Assembly (NCBI GenBank): GCA_018806915.1 | Contig: JAGKQI010000067.1 | Span: 186,001-250,000, forward strand | From: Phytophthora colocasiae | Lineage: Eukaryota > Oomycota > Peronosporomycetes > Peronosporales > Peronosporaceae | Length of the DNA: 64,000 nt | Direction of reading: 5' to 3' | Shown: piece by piece, positions 1 through 11,167 of the stretch | How the letters are laid out: every line of letters begins with the position of its first letter | Position numbering within the stretch: the stretch's first letter is position 1 | The notes under the pieces: model-generated | The model's input: the letters and a program-made list of their open reading frames with translations, nothing else | Told to the model about the DNA's origin: nothing | The model's database searches: none | Made by a program: the position numbers and the translations under genes

Positions 1-532
1 TCATCTATTTTATATGCTATCATTTTCCCTTTTGCAACCAAAACTTCAAGCACTTCCCCAGGGTTGTGAAAAAAACAGTAGCGCGCTCGCGAACTCGCGC
101 ACGAAGTCTTTTAGCACTCTGCAATGGAACTACATCCCAAAAAGTCATCAGCTAGGACGAGGAAATGTTTGTACTGTACCAACATTTACTTAAGTACTCG
201 ATTGTAAATGACTGATGAAAGTTACCAAGACTTCAAAATGACCTCCAACAATGACCAGATGAGCTCAACACATGCAACTGCGCTCTCCTTATCTGCCAAT
301 GGTTGGGTGGACTCAAAAAGGCGACGCATCGCGGGCTATCCCATTTACTTCTAGATTTGCCGTGGAAAAGGTAGAGTTGCAAAGCGATAACAAGAAGTCT
401 ATGGTTGTCAGCTTATCGTGGGTTTGATGTTAAGGTATCTGGAGTCACACTCAGGCCTGTAGTGCTGATGCTGTAAGGTCTGTGAGTCTATTCATGTGAG
501 GTAAACAGCAGAGAAATCAGTGTAATGTTGGT
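1..532. other. Non-coding flank; candidate Helitron 3' end region
   Basis: No convincing reading frame is present. If the Helitron to the right is read on the minus strand, its 3' end should lie here. A GC-rich inverted repeat (GCGCG/CGCGC around 81-102) could be the subterminal hairpin, and a minus-strand CTGG occurs at 58-61 about 19 bases beyond it. The spacing is longer than the usual 10-12 bases, so the terminus is not established. Confidence 0.3.
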
Positions 533-1438
533 CTATGGATGTTGTTGCGTTTTCCACTGACCAAACTCAATGCGATCTGTTGCAGATGCATATGGCGGTA
601 TAGCTACAAGCTGAATGAGGCGCTGTATTTCCTGCACGGTCGCGTCACTCGGCTTGAAGCTGTCTAGATATTCTCGTGTAATTTGCTCGGTCAAGGTGAG
701 CCCACTCAATCTCACTGCGCGTGATAGAGCTACGTAAAGTGTTTGCTTCGGGGTTCCACATTGACGTTTCAGCGTAGTAACAACAATTCCATCGTGACAC
801 GTCTGGCCCTGGAGCTTTTCGGTTGTGCACGAAAATGCGGGGACAACGGCAAATTGATCGACAGTAATCGAGGCTTGGGCCAGGTTTGGGATTTTCGTGA
901 GCTGGACACGCGTGTGCAGCGGAGGAAGGCCAATCACACCCTCTCCAAACCCAGATACTATAGTATTCTGGCAGCCGAATACCTTGATCAATAGTAGTTG
1001 TGGGGGTTGAAGAAGTCGATAAACAAGAACACCATCCACTGTGTATCGCGTGGTAGCCAGATCCGTCGCTGTTGGATGCATTCCCACAATAGTTCCAGTG
1101 ACCCCGTTGGCTATGACGTCTGCATCAAGGAGCAAAGGATGCTTGCGCGTGGCCATAATAGGCATACCGATGTAAAATAACAGTTTCATCGGCACCCGGT
1201 CGGTGAGATCATCCGTGACGTTGTATAGGTGGTCTACAATGGATTGTGATCGCGACGAAGACGAAGCCAGGCACTCGTACACCGGAACATTTCGTTTTGC
1301 AGCAATTTGGAAGATCATTTTGTTATTGATCGCGCTCCGAAGCTTGTTGGTGGAAACGACAAATGGTCGGTAGAACGCATCGCGACTCGGTGCAGCCATC
1401 GGTTGCGAAGAGTTATTGGACTGGACGCGAGTATTCAA
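533..1438 (-). pseudogene. Helitron Pif1-type helicase, C-terminal fragment
   Basis: This fragment of about 301 aa carries the C-terminal part of a Pif1-family helicase. It begins with a segment of the RPFVVSTN type, close to the Pif1 motif following Walker B, and ends with the diagnostic region FSCTTEKLQGQT followed by LYVALSRAV, the usual Pif1/RecD2 signature. It lies downstream of the Walker A/B fragment at 1589-2449 with about 150 bases between them; an intron or frame-disrupting mutation could account for the gap. In the family this domain completes the ATPase that unwinds DNA during rolling-circle transposition. Function is unlikely here because the Rep and helicase reading frame is interrupted several times. 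Confidence 0.8.
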
Positions 1439-1588
1439 GTGAGCGAGTTGTTCATCCGAGAGCCGTCCCCAGCGAAGGCTGTCAAGATTTCAGCGTACAG
1501 AGGATCCGTTCGAGCGCGCATGTTCCGTGTCAAGAAGACAACGAAATTAATAGCAGAATAGAGGTGGAAGCCGGCGTGGCGTAGCCGA

Positions 1589-2449
1589 CTAGCTGAGCAG
1601 GGCGGAGTTTGAAAACCTGATACAAATACACGTTTTGTAAGTATACTTTTGAAACAGAACTTGGTTTATCGTCGCCAACTTACATAGGTTACCCGCTACA
1701 GGAGGTAGCTGCAGGTAGTCACCGATAAACATAATGTGCCTGCCTCCCATGAATTTTTCCGGTGACATCGACATCGTACGTGAAACAGAGTCAGTACCAC
1801 CGAGAAGCGCTTGATCGGTTATTGAGATTTCATCGATGATAACCAAGACTACCTCGCTAAACCGAGTCTTCATTTCATTGGACGGCGGAGAGTTTGGTTC
1901 GGCTCCACTCAGTTTCAGATTGCGAGCCGTGTGCAATGTCTTGCCATGTATATTGATAGCTGCCGCGCCAGTGAATGCCAAAGTCTCCACGCTACCAGCT
2001 CGCCCCCATAGCCTTGCAAAAGATAGCAGAGCATCAACAACTGTAGATTTTCCAGTTCCAGCTTGCCCTCCAAGGTATGAAATGAGCTGAGGCCTGATTT
2101 CATACGGGTTCGGACGGCTTCCAGGTAAAAATAGTGGGTCTCCAATTGTACTCTCAATATCCAACGAGTACGCGTACAGTAAGTGGCGAGCGGCGACTTC
2201 AAACATCACATGCTGCCAAATGTTCAGCATAAATGCCTCTGACACCATCTCGATCGTCGGAAACTGAAGTAACGATTCGGGTGACCATCGAGGCCTCATA
2301 GGATGTGTCGGGAAAGGAACGGGGCCATAACATTCTTCCAACCGCTGCAGCCGTGTTGCTTGGAAATGCTTCAATAAACGTCTGGGTTCCATACCGATTA
2401 TCGCTGGTGCTTGGCTTATTAATCCGTGATGTATAGGATTCAAAACCAA
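1589..2449 (-). pseudogene. Helitron Pif1-type helicase, N-terminal ATPase fragment
   Basis: The 286-aa frame contains the P-loop GGQAGTGKSTVVDAL (Walker A), a segment FTGAAAINIHGKTLH typical of Pif1 motif Ia, the Walker B VLVIIDEIS, and the GDYLQLPPV motif III. These four in order identify a Pif1-like helicase. Its first part overlaps the end of the preceding frame (2199-3621) in another phase, so the true junction is probably a frameshift near 2220-2240. It ends in a stop before the C-terminal motifs, which continue at 533-1438. Confidence 0.85.
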
Positions 2450-3621
2450 AATCCGGAGGAACCAACATCGGGTTTACCGAAAGATATTGCTTGGAAGCTG
2501 ATGACATCACCACGCCTAGATTGGGAATCTTATTAACTGTAACAGCTGCTGCATCAACCAGCTTTGTGGTTGAAGCCTCTGGTGACATGATAGAAGCGAT
2601 ATCGAGGAAGTCGTCGGGTAACGGTTCGGCCATTGGTTCTGCCCCTTCAGCTCCTGAACAAATTGTGTCCGGATACCTTTCGGTAGGTACTGACGATGCT
2701 GTTGCAGGTGCTCTGGTTCTAAGTAGAACAGATTCAGGTGATTCCTCGTCTAGTCTATCACCCCGTTGTGTATGATAATAATCTCTCCATTGCTCTTCGA
2801 ACTGCTGCAAGGCCTGAACATCTCGAGTTGCACCGTTTTGAACGAAGTCACGGTAGACTGCAAGCGAATTTTGTTCGCTGAGTCTGCGGTGCGGCTTAAA
2901 CAGTGTTACGATGGCTGTGTAGTAGTAGTTCAGCCGAGCTGGATCCAAGTTCGACGTGATATCTGGAATCTCTTCTCCACACAGAACCATTACCTTCCGA
3001 CATAGTGCCTTAGAGAACGCACAAGTTTCACGGGATGTCCCTGAGCTTGCCTCCATTCGTCCAGTAGCGATTTTACCCGAATATTCATAACGCTCACAAA
3101 TATCCATGAACGACACGTTCTCCAAGCTTTTTTCCCGTTTCCAGTACCGTTCTAGCGCGCTGTCCGGCATTATTCTAGATGCCCCAGGCTGGCCGCCTCC
3201 CCATCTTTCTTGCGAAACTGTGACTTCGACGGAGTCCAGTTGATTCCGGAGCAAGTTTTTCAGGTTGACATGCACGAAATCGTGAGAGAACCAGAACGGT
3301 GTTTCGTGAAGGATGTACAAGGCGGCCATCGTAGCAGCAACCTCTTGGCCGTTGGTCACACTGTAGAGCATTGAACCCAAAATCCGGTATCCCCTCTCGA
3401 GTGCAGACGTTTCAGGAGGTAACACACTTGTCTTCTTCGAAGCTTTGGCGAATGCAGCTAGTGATAATGCCGCGTAGTTTTCAACAGGATTTTGGCGCTT
3501 ACAGCAGTATTTTATGACGTACGCGGCAGTCTGCTTGGCACCACCACTGAGTACGAATTGGACATCGTGGTTGCACTTGAGTGCTGTCATCACCACGGGA
3601 TTGTATGGATTCACATATTCA
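2199..3621 (-). pseudogene. Helitron Rep, central part with YxxxY tyrosine pair
   Basis: Reading slightly upstream of the first start-like codon at 3614, the frame begins with EYVNPYNP, giving two tyrosines spaced Y-x-x-x-Y as in the Y2 catalytic centre of Helitron Rep. It is followed by the ALKCNHDVQF segment and a region (AAYVIKYCCKR) typical of Helitron proteins upstream of the helicase. The rest links Rep to helicase and includes low-complexity acidic stretches. The family uses the tyrosines to nick and join DNA strands. The frame is separated from the HUH-containing fragment at 4110-5762 by a frame break, so the catalytic halves are not encoded in one frame. Confidence 0.75.
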
Positions 3622-3786
3622 CAGCCGATCGCACGATGAAGCCGTAGCTGAGTGTTATCATCGATGGTTGTACTGCCACAGTTTACTTCAGTTGCTTGAA
3701 AAATCTACACACGCTTGCTTTTGGCGTCCGCACCGTTGACTGCAAGCCATACTACAGTTAGGATCTCGCAATACATGTAGCCAAAA

Positions 3787-4107
3787 TCATGTGTCGATAA
3801 CACCTACCTTAAAACACGATTTACAGTGGTTCCAGTAGTGCGTTTGTACATCCTGTACTAGCAGCGATGATGCGAGTGGATCCGAATCCGTTGCTTCGGC
3901 AGGACGGCACTTTTGAAAGTCGGCAGCACTTGTATCAATGCGAACGTGACGTTCGTCGGCAACGGCTTTTAGTGAGAGTTCCATGATATTCTTGTCGCGA
4001 AAACCTTGGTGACAAACTTTACACTCTGCTGTTAATGGAGGTGATGCCCCAGCGGCAGGTCTCCTAAACGCATCAATACCAGGTATAACTGCTTGCAACG
4101 AATCCAT
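3787..4107 (-). pseudogene. Helitron Rep, cysteine-rich bridging fragment
   Basis: This 106-aa minus-strand frame starts directly after the stop of the 4110-5762 frame and overlaps it in phase change, so a single-base shift probably separates them. It contains CKVCHQGF and a later WNHCKSCFK, a Cys/His pattern found between the Rep N-terminal region and the Y2 motif in Helitrons of this type. It has no independent start context and is best read as the continuation of the Rep gene. Confidence 0.6.
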
Positions 4108-4109
4108 CG

Positions 4110-5762
4110 CTAGGCACTTCGGGCATCTTCGCTCGTTGATAATACAGGGGGCTTTGTTGAGAGTACACTGTCCACTAAATCCACTACCCGCAACTTGAAA
4201 GCAGGATCCCGGTTCAATGCTTCACCGTACGCTTCTGCCGTCGTTGGAAATCCATAGAGCCACACTGCAATGTGCACATGCAAATCACCAGCTAACTGGG
4301 TTTCTGTTGCCGCCCCGAACGCTTTAACCACACCAAAAATTCCACCACCGCGCTTTGGCGCATGAAGCTTTGGGTCCCAACCCAGTAAAACTTCCACAAC
4401 TGTTTTCATCACTCGCAAGAAATAACGGGCACACTCTACAGGATGTCTCCCAGCTATTGATTTCCGCTCAGCTCTAGTAGGTAGAAGTTCCACATTAGCA
4501 TCCTGAATCATAGTCTGCGATACCCTTCCTGATTTAATTCCAATGCTGTACGATCCAGCGGAGTCCGGCGATACCGTGAAGAAGATCTGGAGCGGACCAA
4601 ACCTCTTCATCAATCCAAATAAGTCATGGCGTGCTCTCATCCGCCCGGCGTTAGAGCCGTAGAAGGCAGTCTCTGGTACATGTAGGCCTTTCCGTACATC
4701 TATCACCTGTTGTACGTCGACCGACGGTGGTCGCGGCTTGATACCTCTCGACCGACAGACCGTCATGTGGTTAAAGTATTTTATTGCTGCTTGTACAGTG
4801 CTGCGTGGGATCTCTGCAGCTTTCAAAGCCTGTCGTTTCACATTCATCTTCACGTAAAGCGTTCTTCTGGCGTCCTCAGAGGCCAAATAGTCGAAAGCAA
4901 GCAGCATAAATGCATGGTGTGTTTCGAATTGGCGCCCGTGTACTTGAAGGCATCGAAGAACCCACTTCCGGACTGACATAGGCTTCAATCGAGGCTCATC
5001 AGGACCTCCGCACCCTCCGGGGAAGAGTGTAGGAAACATCTTCACACACACAGCCCATCTTGCCGTCGACTCGTAAACATTCGACTTCCGGACGAGTATT
5101 TCGGCCCAGTTCTGCTGCTGCGGTTGTAATAGAAAACTAGACGCGCCAATCCAACAACCTTCATTTGTTTGATCCGCACCTTCGTCTACTGCGGATCCGA
5201 ATGACGAATATGTGCTCTCGTCTCTGGTATCTTCAACAACGTCTTCGCTGTCTGGAACAGCACCAGGGGAAGAGGTTCGGTCGACGATTACAGACGTCGG
5301 AATTGTTTCCTCTCGGCCCCAGGGGGCTTGTACGCGTAGTGACTCAGAACGTCGCTTGTATTCGGGATTAATAGCACTCAGAAGTTTCAGGAATTGGCGA
5401 CACAACGGTAGATTGAGCTTGTACTTCTTCTTACACACGGCAACTTGGGTAGGGGTCATACTGCCAACCATTGTCACGCGGACTCTTGACGATAAATCAC
5501 GAGGCAGCATCTCAACAATCGGTCCTTCCGTATTTTGAACCACATAGTGGTGTGATTTGATGGTCTTGCAAGTCCCTCCACTGACCAGGGACAGCGAAAC
5601 ACAAGGCAGTACAAGTGCCACGGCTTGCTCGTCTGTAGATGTGAGAGCTTGGAACTTCTTTGGTAGACGCCCAGTATAATTTCCATTTGCAATGGCGCAC
5701 GGAGGGGGAACAGTGTATTGCTGAGATTCAATGTGCTTCCTGCATCCAGCACATATATTCAT
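4110..5762 (-). pseudogene. Helitron Rep, N-terminal Helitron_like_N region with HUH-like motif
   Basis: The 550-aa frame begins with ICAGCRKHIES, a CxxC segment, followed by a region rich in conserved hydrophobic blocks (LPCVSLSLVSGG). The middle part resembles the Helitron_like_N domain: a GPLQIFFTVSPDS strand near residue 395 and the sequence GDLHVHIAVWLYG near residue 498, whose H-x-H is the HUH-type metal site of rolling-circle Reps. It ends in a TAG directly before the next fragment in another frame. The HUH site would place the metal ion for the tyrosine nucleophiles encoded at 3603-3621. Confidence 0.8.
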
Positions 5763-6022
5763 CGTGACAGTATCACCTTCGACAAAAATCGCTTCAAACC
5801 AAGTCGTAAGATTCTGTATATACTGAACATGCCAGCAGCAAACCCCGCCTACGTACCAGGCGGATACAAAAGTAATCCGGTAACACGAGAGTCTACTCTC
5901 GATGCGTCATACTGGTTCATAATGAAATCTGGAATATCGGCATCTGGATGGACAACAAGGCACCTACGCATGAGCTTCACAAAATATCTAATCAGATACT
6001 TCAGTGAGAGTCACCACTAGGG

Positions 6023-6658
6023 CTACCGTACCGAGACAAATGAGTCTGTAACCGGTGCCACCTCGATATGACTCCGGGGGAAATCCTGTTCACATATACA
6101 ACACGGCCTTGTTTCCTCTGATGCAACGGCCATGATTGATGCTGCTTCAGCGATCAGTTGCTTGCTTCGGTGGGCTGTCGGAACGACAAACGCCACATCG
6201 CTGTCCATTTCTCGCAGTTCAGTTTCCGTGTAAACGTCACCTTTGCTTTGTGTGCCCCTTAGCTGTTTATGTGGTGTAGCTGTGTTCACCATATCATCGT
6301 TTGTGTGGGGGAGTTGAGTTGGCGGTGTAGCTGTTGAATTCGTACAACCGTCACCATCACAATCTGATTGAGTAGCGGTCGAGCCGAATACGGCGGGATC
6401 CAAATCCGGAAGCACACTGGATCCATTATACCAAGCTCGAACAACAGCGCTCTCGAAGAAGGAACCGGTGGCGATGCTATTCGTAGCTGAAGTTGTAGTT
6501 GTACTCCGAACTGGACTAGCATGACGAAGGTCATTTCGGAGAGCCGCACGATCTTCTACTTGCGTCCTGCTTGCGGGATCAGCCCCCACTGTTGGCGTTA
6601 TGTCGGACTGCCGACCCTTCCTTCGCCTAGGCATAGACATTTGTTCGTGGGAGAACAA
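6023..6658 (-). pseudogene. Helitron-associated N-terminal ORF with CxxC segment
   Basis: This 211-aa frame lies upstream of the Rep frame on the same strand. It is rich in Ser, Thr and basic residues at its start (MPRRRKGRQSD), then acidic and disordered, and ends with RPCCICEQDFPRSHIE, a CxxC pair that could form a zinc knuckle with the ICAGC that opens the next fragment. The 260 bases between them are open only in short pieces, consistent with a frame-disrupted N-terminus of the same protein or with an intron. It has no recognised domain of its own. Confidence 0.5.
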
Positions 6659-6894
6659 AAGTAAAACTAAGCTCGCTTTGATATTGGCTGCGAAGTCTAA
6701 GATTTTGCTCGCCGAAGCAAATCACATCGAGATGGGGCTCAACGGCTCGATGACGGTTACCACACTTCGTTTGATAACAGTCAGCTTGACCCACATGTCC
6801 ACAATATTTCAACGCCTTTCATTGAGATGCAGTATGCGCATAAGAACATGAATGTCGAATGCAAGCTTCTCCGCGAATTCCACAGCCTTGTAGC

Positions 6895-7662
6895 TCACGG
6901 AATAGGGGCTGCTCTGGGTGGTGACTCGAAGCACAGTGCTTTCGGGTTCTGTTTGCGATACTTCGTAGAAGCCCCAACTCCATTTTCCTTGCGTGTTTTA
7001 CGTTTTGTGGAGGCCTTGGTAGCAGGTGTAGCAACCGGCAGTTCATCGTCCAATGCCGATGGGGTTTGCGGTGGTGTAAGTCGAGCACCATCCCGGTCCA
7101 GTTGTGGAGTAGCTGCCAGTTCGTCGTCGCCGCTGACATGGCTTGATCCACAGGTCAGGTTGCTAGACACAGAAGCACCTGCCGATTCCGGGATCAAGGT
7201 GTCGCTAGGCTGCGGGGTGACAACAGGCTCTGCGCGCATTCGCTGGCGAATTTGAATACTGCCCACCAAGTTTCCGTACAGCACCTTGAGAGAGTGAACT
7301 TTGTCGAATCGGTAACAGAACCCCTGTCGATACTCGAGCTTGTTCAAGGAGGCGTTCCGGCTTTTCCAGAGTGTCAACCCAAAGACATACTTGCTGCGAC
7401 GCGAAACATCCAGCGGCTGGTACTGCTCGAGCAGAACTGGAAAGTCTCCAGCATCTGCAAAGTTGACCAACTCGAGACGCCACTTGTCCTCGTGTTCCTC
7501 GATACGAAGAAGACACATCTCCAGAGAAATGTTCACGTTCGGCGCGGGCTGGGTGTCGCTGATGAATGAACGCACTTCATCCAAACTTCGAAGCGCCGGT
7601 CGGGCTTCTTCGGCTTCCTGTTCTTGAAGTTCTGCGCGCAGCAGCTCGAGGGTTGTCGGCAT
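6895..7662 (-). CDS. Unrecognised ORF upstream of the Helitron Rep
   Basis: An uninterrupted 255-aa minus-strand ORF starting with MPTTLELLRAELQEQEAEEA. Residues 45-145 alternate charged and hydrophobic residues in a way that could form a beta-rich fold (KYVFGLTLWKS, GNLVGSIQIRQRM); the rest is disordered, Pro/Thr/Ser-rich and ends in a basic stretch (KASTKRKTRKENG). Helitrons of several lineages carry an accessory RPA-like single-strand DNA-binding protein, and the position 240 bases upstream of Rep on the same strand would fit that. I cannot confirm an OB fold by eye. It is intact although the neighbouring Rep is broken, so it could equally be a host gene or a captured fragment. Confidence 0.45.
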   Translation of the reverse strand: MPTTLELLRAELQEQEAEEARPALRSLDEVRSFISDTQPAPNVNISLEMCLLRIEEHEDKWRLELVNFADAGDFPVLLEQYQPLDVSRRSKYVFGLTLWKSRNASLNKLEYRQGFCYRFDKVHSLKVLYGNLVGSIQIRQRMRAEPVVTPQPSDTLIPESAGASVSSNLTCGSSHVSGDDELAATPQLDRDGARLTPPQTPSALDDELPVATPATKASTKRKTRKENGVGASTKYRKQNPKALCFESPPRAAPIP

Positions 7663-8277
7663 CGTAGTAAATTTGTAAATGGACGACCTCGTGAATGCGC
7701 ATGAGCCTTCACTTCGCTTCTGCAGGCTACCATTTCCGCCACGACAAGCTATATTTTAGCGGACCCACGCGTTTTCACATCCCCTTTGTTTGTAGACGTG
7801 GCGATCCTCAACGTTCGACCCAGTGACAACGAAGCCAAAACGCCATGGATCCAACCACAAAGGTTCCTTGACGTTCGATGCGGTTGCGGATCTGCTACAT
7901 TAGACACGACCTACCTGCCTATTCGTCGCGTCGCTGTGAACTCTGCACAATTAAGCTCGAGCACCTTCCGTAGCTTCCATCCAGCGCGTGTAAACCAGAG
8001 CTCGATACTGCAGGTGTTGTTGACTGATACTACTGCTGCGCAATGCTGAAATGCGTCAAAATAAAATCCAAAGCGTCAGACGCGCATCCACGTTTCCATA
8101 GATACGATGCTTCGAAAAATGTAGTCACCGTACCTTCCTAGTGAAGCGTCTATCGACACGCTCTCGTACGCACGCTCACTCTGCTCGGCGTAATAGGAAC
8201 TACATCATTCCACCCACCCACATGCATTTCTCGATTGGAAGGTTAAGATTTCTCACCTCTGCACCTGTACAACCTTG
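7663..8277. other. Intergenic region
   Basis: No supported gene. The stretch separates the minus-strand ORF at 6895-7662 from the plus-strand SET-domain gene, so it should contain both divergent promoters. Short open frames here have no recognisable content and overlap on both strands. Confidence 0.4.
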
Positions 8278-9188
8278 ATGTCCGCGGCTGGGCCTGCCCA
8301 AAACGCCGAGCTCCGTGCGCGCAACGACGTAGTAAAGGGTACCTCCTCTGTCGGGCAACCTTCAGCTCGTATCCAGCCAACGTCTCGAACCACCAAGGCG
8401 CAGCAAGCATGGCTGCGGCTTTTTGATCGAACACTAGGCCGCAGTGATAGCCAGAATCAACAAACGCCCACGTATTTGGCACCTACTGAGGGCTTACCGC
8501 TTGTTGGTGGGGACTACGACGTCGTTGAGATCTGCTCGTGGCCGCCCGAGGTCGTCCACATCTCACACAACGTTTTCTACTGTTCCCAGCCATTCCCTGT
8601 CTCTAAGCACCCCCAAGTTACCGCGATGATTGCGGGTGTGATTTTGACCGCTGCGTTGCTGTGAACGGTACGAGGGCTACGAGTTCGTGTATCAACGCCT
8701 GTCAGGACATTGTCTGCGACGACTCTATCTGCTTTCTTGGGCCCGAGTGCGGCAACCGCATGCTGCAACACTACACGCTCGACTTGATCCGGACGCGCGT
8801 GGGGTTCGGCGTCGTCTCTGACGTCGCTATTCCGAAGGATGCCTTCATCATTGAGTATGTGGGCGAAGTACTGCTTGGTCCTGACGTGCGCGAACGGTCG
8901 GACCGGCGCTACCAGGTTCGCATGAAGACCAAGGCGAAGTGGGACGGAGCCAAGAACATCTTCATCGACGCAGCGAGATGTGGCAACGAAAGTCGCTGCA
9001 TCAACCACTCGTGCAAGCCTAACTGCGCGCTGTATGAGCTGGAATGGACGAACACCTCCCGCTTGGGCATCTTCGCCAAGACCGACATTCCTCCACTGCA
9101 GGAGCTCACGTTCCGGTACTCCGACGCAAAACTGTCCATGTTCGCGTGTCAGTGTGGGCAGCCAAACTGCGTTGCGAAGCGCAACTAA
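8278..9188 (+). CDS. SET-domain histone-lysine methyltransferase, one frame break
   Basis: Likely protein lysine methyltransferase acting on chromatin. The first frame starts at ATG 8278 (MSAAGPAQ) and runs to a stop at 8664. The second frame is open from 8607 and begins with an AWS-like cysteine series (DDCGCDFDRC and following Cys), then the SET core: GFGVVSDV, FIIEYVGEVL, RCINHSCKPNC (the pseudoknot NHSC) and LTFRYSD, ending with a post-SET CQCGQPNC. AWS-SET-postSET order is typical of SET2/ASH1/NSD-type enzymes, mostly H3K36-specific; specificity here is inferred. The frames overlap by about 55 bases around a run of five C's at 8609-8613, with a TAA at 8604 closing the second frame upstream. 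One missing base would join them, so this is a recent frameshift or a sequencing error. Confidence 0.8.
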
Positions 9189-9568
9189 CGATGTCCCACA
9201 GGAGTTGGGCCTGCACGTCTGCTTCGTTCCTGTGTTATCCTGAACACCGCCGCATTTTCATTTGCCGCCGTAGCAACCTTCCTTATAGCCCCCTCTCCCC
9301 TACATAAAATCTCCTTTCGTACCCCAGTGCCTTTGTGTGAATGTGATCTGCGGCGTCGCGTGCGCGCGCTGTGGAGAAGCTCAGCGACAATTTCAACCCT
9401 TCCAGCAGCCGCATATTCGGCACTGGCGATCTTCTGCTGTGTTAGGGGTATTTTTTTTAAAAAGGAGCTGAAAATTAAACCATTAAATGACATGACAAAA
9501 TCATCAGCACAAATGTTGTTGTGCTGACGAATTTGCGAGCTTGTAAGCTCATTTTTGCATCGCATGGA

Positions 9569-9620
9569 TACATGTGCTGATTTCTATGATGTATGGGTAC
9601 ATGTGCTGATTTCTATGATG
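9569..9620. repeat. Direct repeat, two 23-bp copies
   Basis: TACATGTGCTGATTTCTATG plus ATG occurs at 9569-9591 and again at 9598-9620, a 29-base period with identical copies. No element edge or gene is associated with it. Confidence 0.85.
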
Positions 9621-10747
9621 GTAAGAAATGATCCCACTCAGATACTTTCCCCCTTAGTCACCGCAAGTTAACGCAAAAAGACTAAATATGGTACGCTGCT
9701 GCCATTGGCCAAGAGGGGGCCCCTTGGCAACTTTTGCAGAATGGCTGCTGCGAACCGTTGTATCCGTTTTAGAATCAGCTGCGACCGTTACTTCCCCTTT
9801 AAGTTTCGTTTCTATGATGTTAATGCAACTGCTGCTGTCTGGGGGACTCTCCGTGAACCTAAACCAGCAAAGTACAGTGAAGTTACGTCAAGGTATCGTG
9901 GCTACAAAGAGCTAATTTTAAAAAGCGGGTCCCACTAACTTTACCTGTGATTCGCAAATCTGCGGGGGCGTCCCATGCGGAAGCCAAAATCATACAAACG
10001 CAAGTGAATAAGCGCTGCTGCCGCACGGCGAGATGGCTCCAGAAACGCCTCATATTTTTTACAATTTCGGTGTAACTTGAACTACGGCGCTTAGAAACGC
10101 CCCGAAAAGCGTAGCTTTTAGCTTGAGAGCTAAAAGAACAATTTGACTTTCAAATAATTCAATTAAAACACACTAAATTATTGATTGAGCGAGGTCTCAA
10201 TCACGTCCAAATAATCCTCCATTTCACTGTGGCGTTTAGCTCGCGTTCTGCACGTTATCGTGAAGTCACGAGCTACTTGAGTACTCTTAACGCATCAATA
10301 ATGAGCAAGCAGTGGTCTTCTAGGCCTGTACGACGTAAACAACTTCGACGAGACAGCTCTGAGGTAGCGTTCGACACTCCAGCAGTCTCCTCACTTTGCA
10401 AATTTCTGTAAGACCCAAACATGCGACTATATTGGACGTGCGGTGTCTGTTTGATGCCATTACTTCGAGAACAGGCAGTTTAGCGGTGCACGGTGACGAG
10501 TTCTTCTTGATGTTGGGAAAGAGCTGGTAGGCAGTTTAGCAGTAGTGTCAGGTGTTTGGCAAAATGCAAAGTGAGGAATATATTTTTCTTTTGTCAGTGG
10601 TGTTGTGTTCACTAAGGGGAACGCACCGAGCGGAAAACCCCTTTTGGCCCCGATGGTCACTGCAGGCTGCCTATAGCAGCGGAGAGTCAACAACAGTCAG
10701 AGCAGTCGTTTTACACCTCTCCATGACCACGGCCTCAATCACAACCT

Positions 10748-10793
10748 TCACTCAATCACCTCAATCATATTCACTCCATCACCTCAATCATAC
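10748..10793. repeat. Tandem duplication of a 23-bp unit
   Basis: Two adjacent units of the form TCACTC(A/C)ATCACCTCAATC plus ATA, 10748-10770 and 10771-10793, differ at two positions. This is a simple slippage-type repeat. Confidence 0.8.
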
Positions 10794-11167
10794 TAACCGT
10801 TGCACCCATTGCACCCAGTGTGCTGCAACCGGAGTGACAACCAATCCATCTTTGCGTGTCCACGACAGGATCTCACAATTACGAAGGAGTTCACACCAAC
10901 TGCGAAATACCTCAGCCCGCAAGCCATCGTCGTTAAAGCACCACGCTTTGAAAGCGGTGTAGTTAAAGTTCTCGCAAAGCTATAGCGAGCGTCAAGGGGT
11001 TTGGGTTAAGGTTACGGTTACGTGGTTTTCTACCAATCAGAGCTCGATGATATGATTGAAAACAAAATTGCAATAAACAAATTATTGATTGACCCGAGTC
11101 TTAGGGCTCAATTAAATAACAATCTTATTTTTCACAACCCTGCACTTCCCTCCTCTAGTTTTTAACG

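Larger units (their letters stand above)
533..7662 (-). mobile_element. Degenerate Helitron (rolling-circle transposon), minus strand
   Basis: Consecutive minus-strand ORFs in different frames together spell a Helitron RepHel protein: a cysteine-containing N-terminus, a Helitron_like_N/Rep region with an HUH-like motif, a YxxxY tyrosine pair, and a Pif1-type helicase with Walker A, Walker B and C-terminal helicase motifs. Helitrons transpose by HUH-endonuclease rolling-circle replication coupled to a 5'-3' helicase. The frame is broken in at least four places and some breaks could be introns. The right limit is drawn to include the upstream ORF at 6895-7662, which is on the same strand, but neither terminus (5' TC, 3' CTRR) could be fixed. 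The copy is probably non-autonomous. Confidence 0.8.
9189..11167. other. Long intergenic region with short repeats
   Basis: No supported gene in about 2 kb. It contains a 23-bp direct repeat at 9569-9591 and 9598-9620, a 23-bp tandem duplication at 10748-10793, and a 14-bp motif (AAATTATTGATTGA) at 10175-10188 repeated at 11079-11092, each copy followed by an imperfect inverted repeat. Open frames at 9688-9938 and 10552-10962 have no recognisable domain and look like chance ORFs. The right end must hold the promoter of the oxidoreductase gene. Confidence 0.5.

Noticed and set aside
9705..9938. 77-aa plus-strand ORF
   Set aside because: No recognised domain and overlapped by another open frame; treated as chance.
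10552..10962. 136-aa plus-strand ORF
   Set aside because: Runs through a simple tandem repeat and has no domain.
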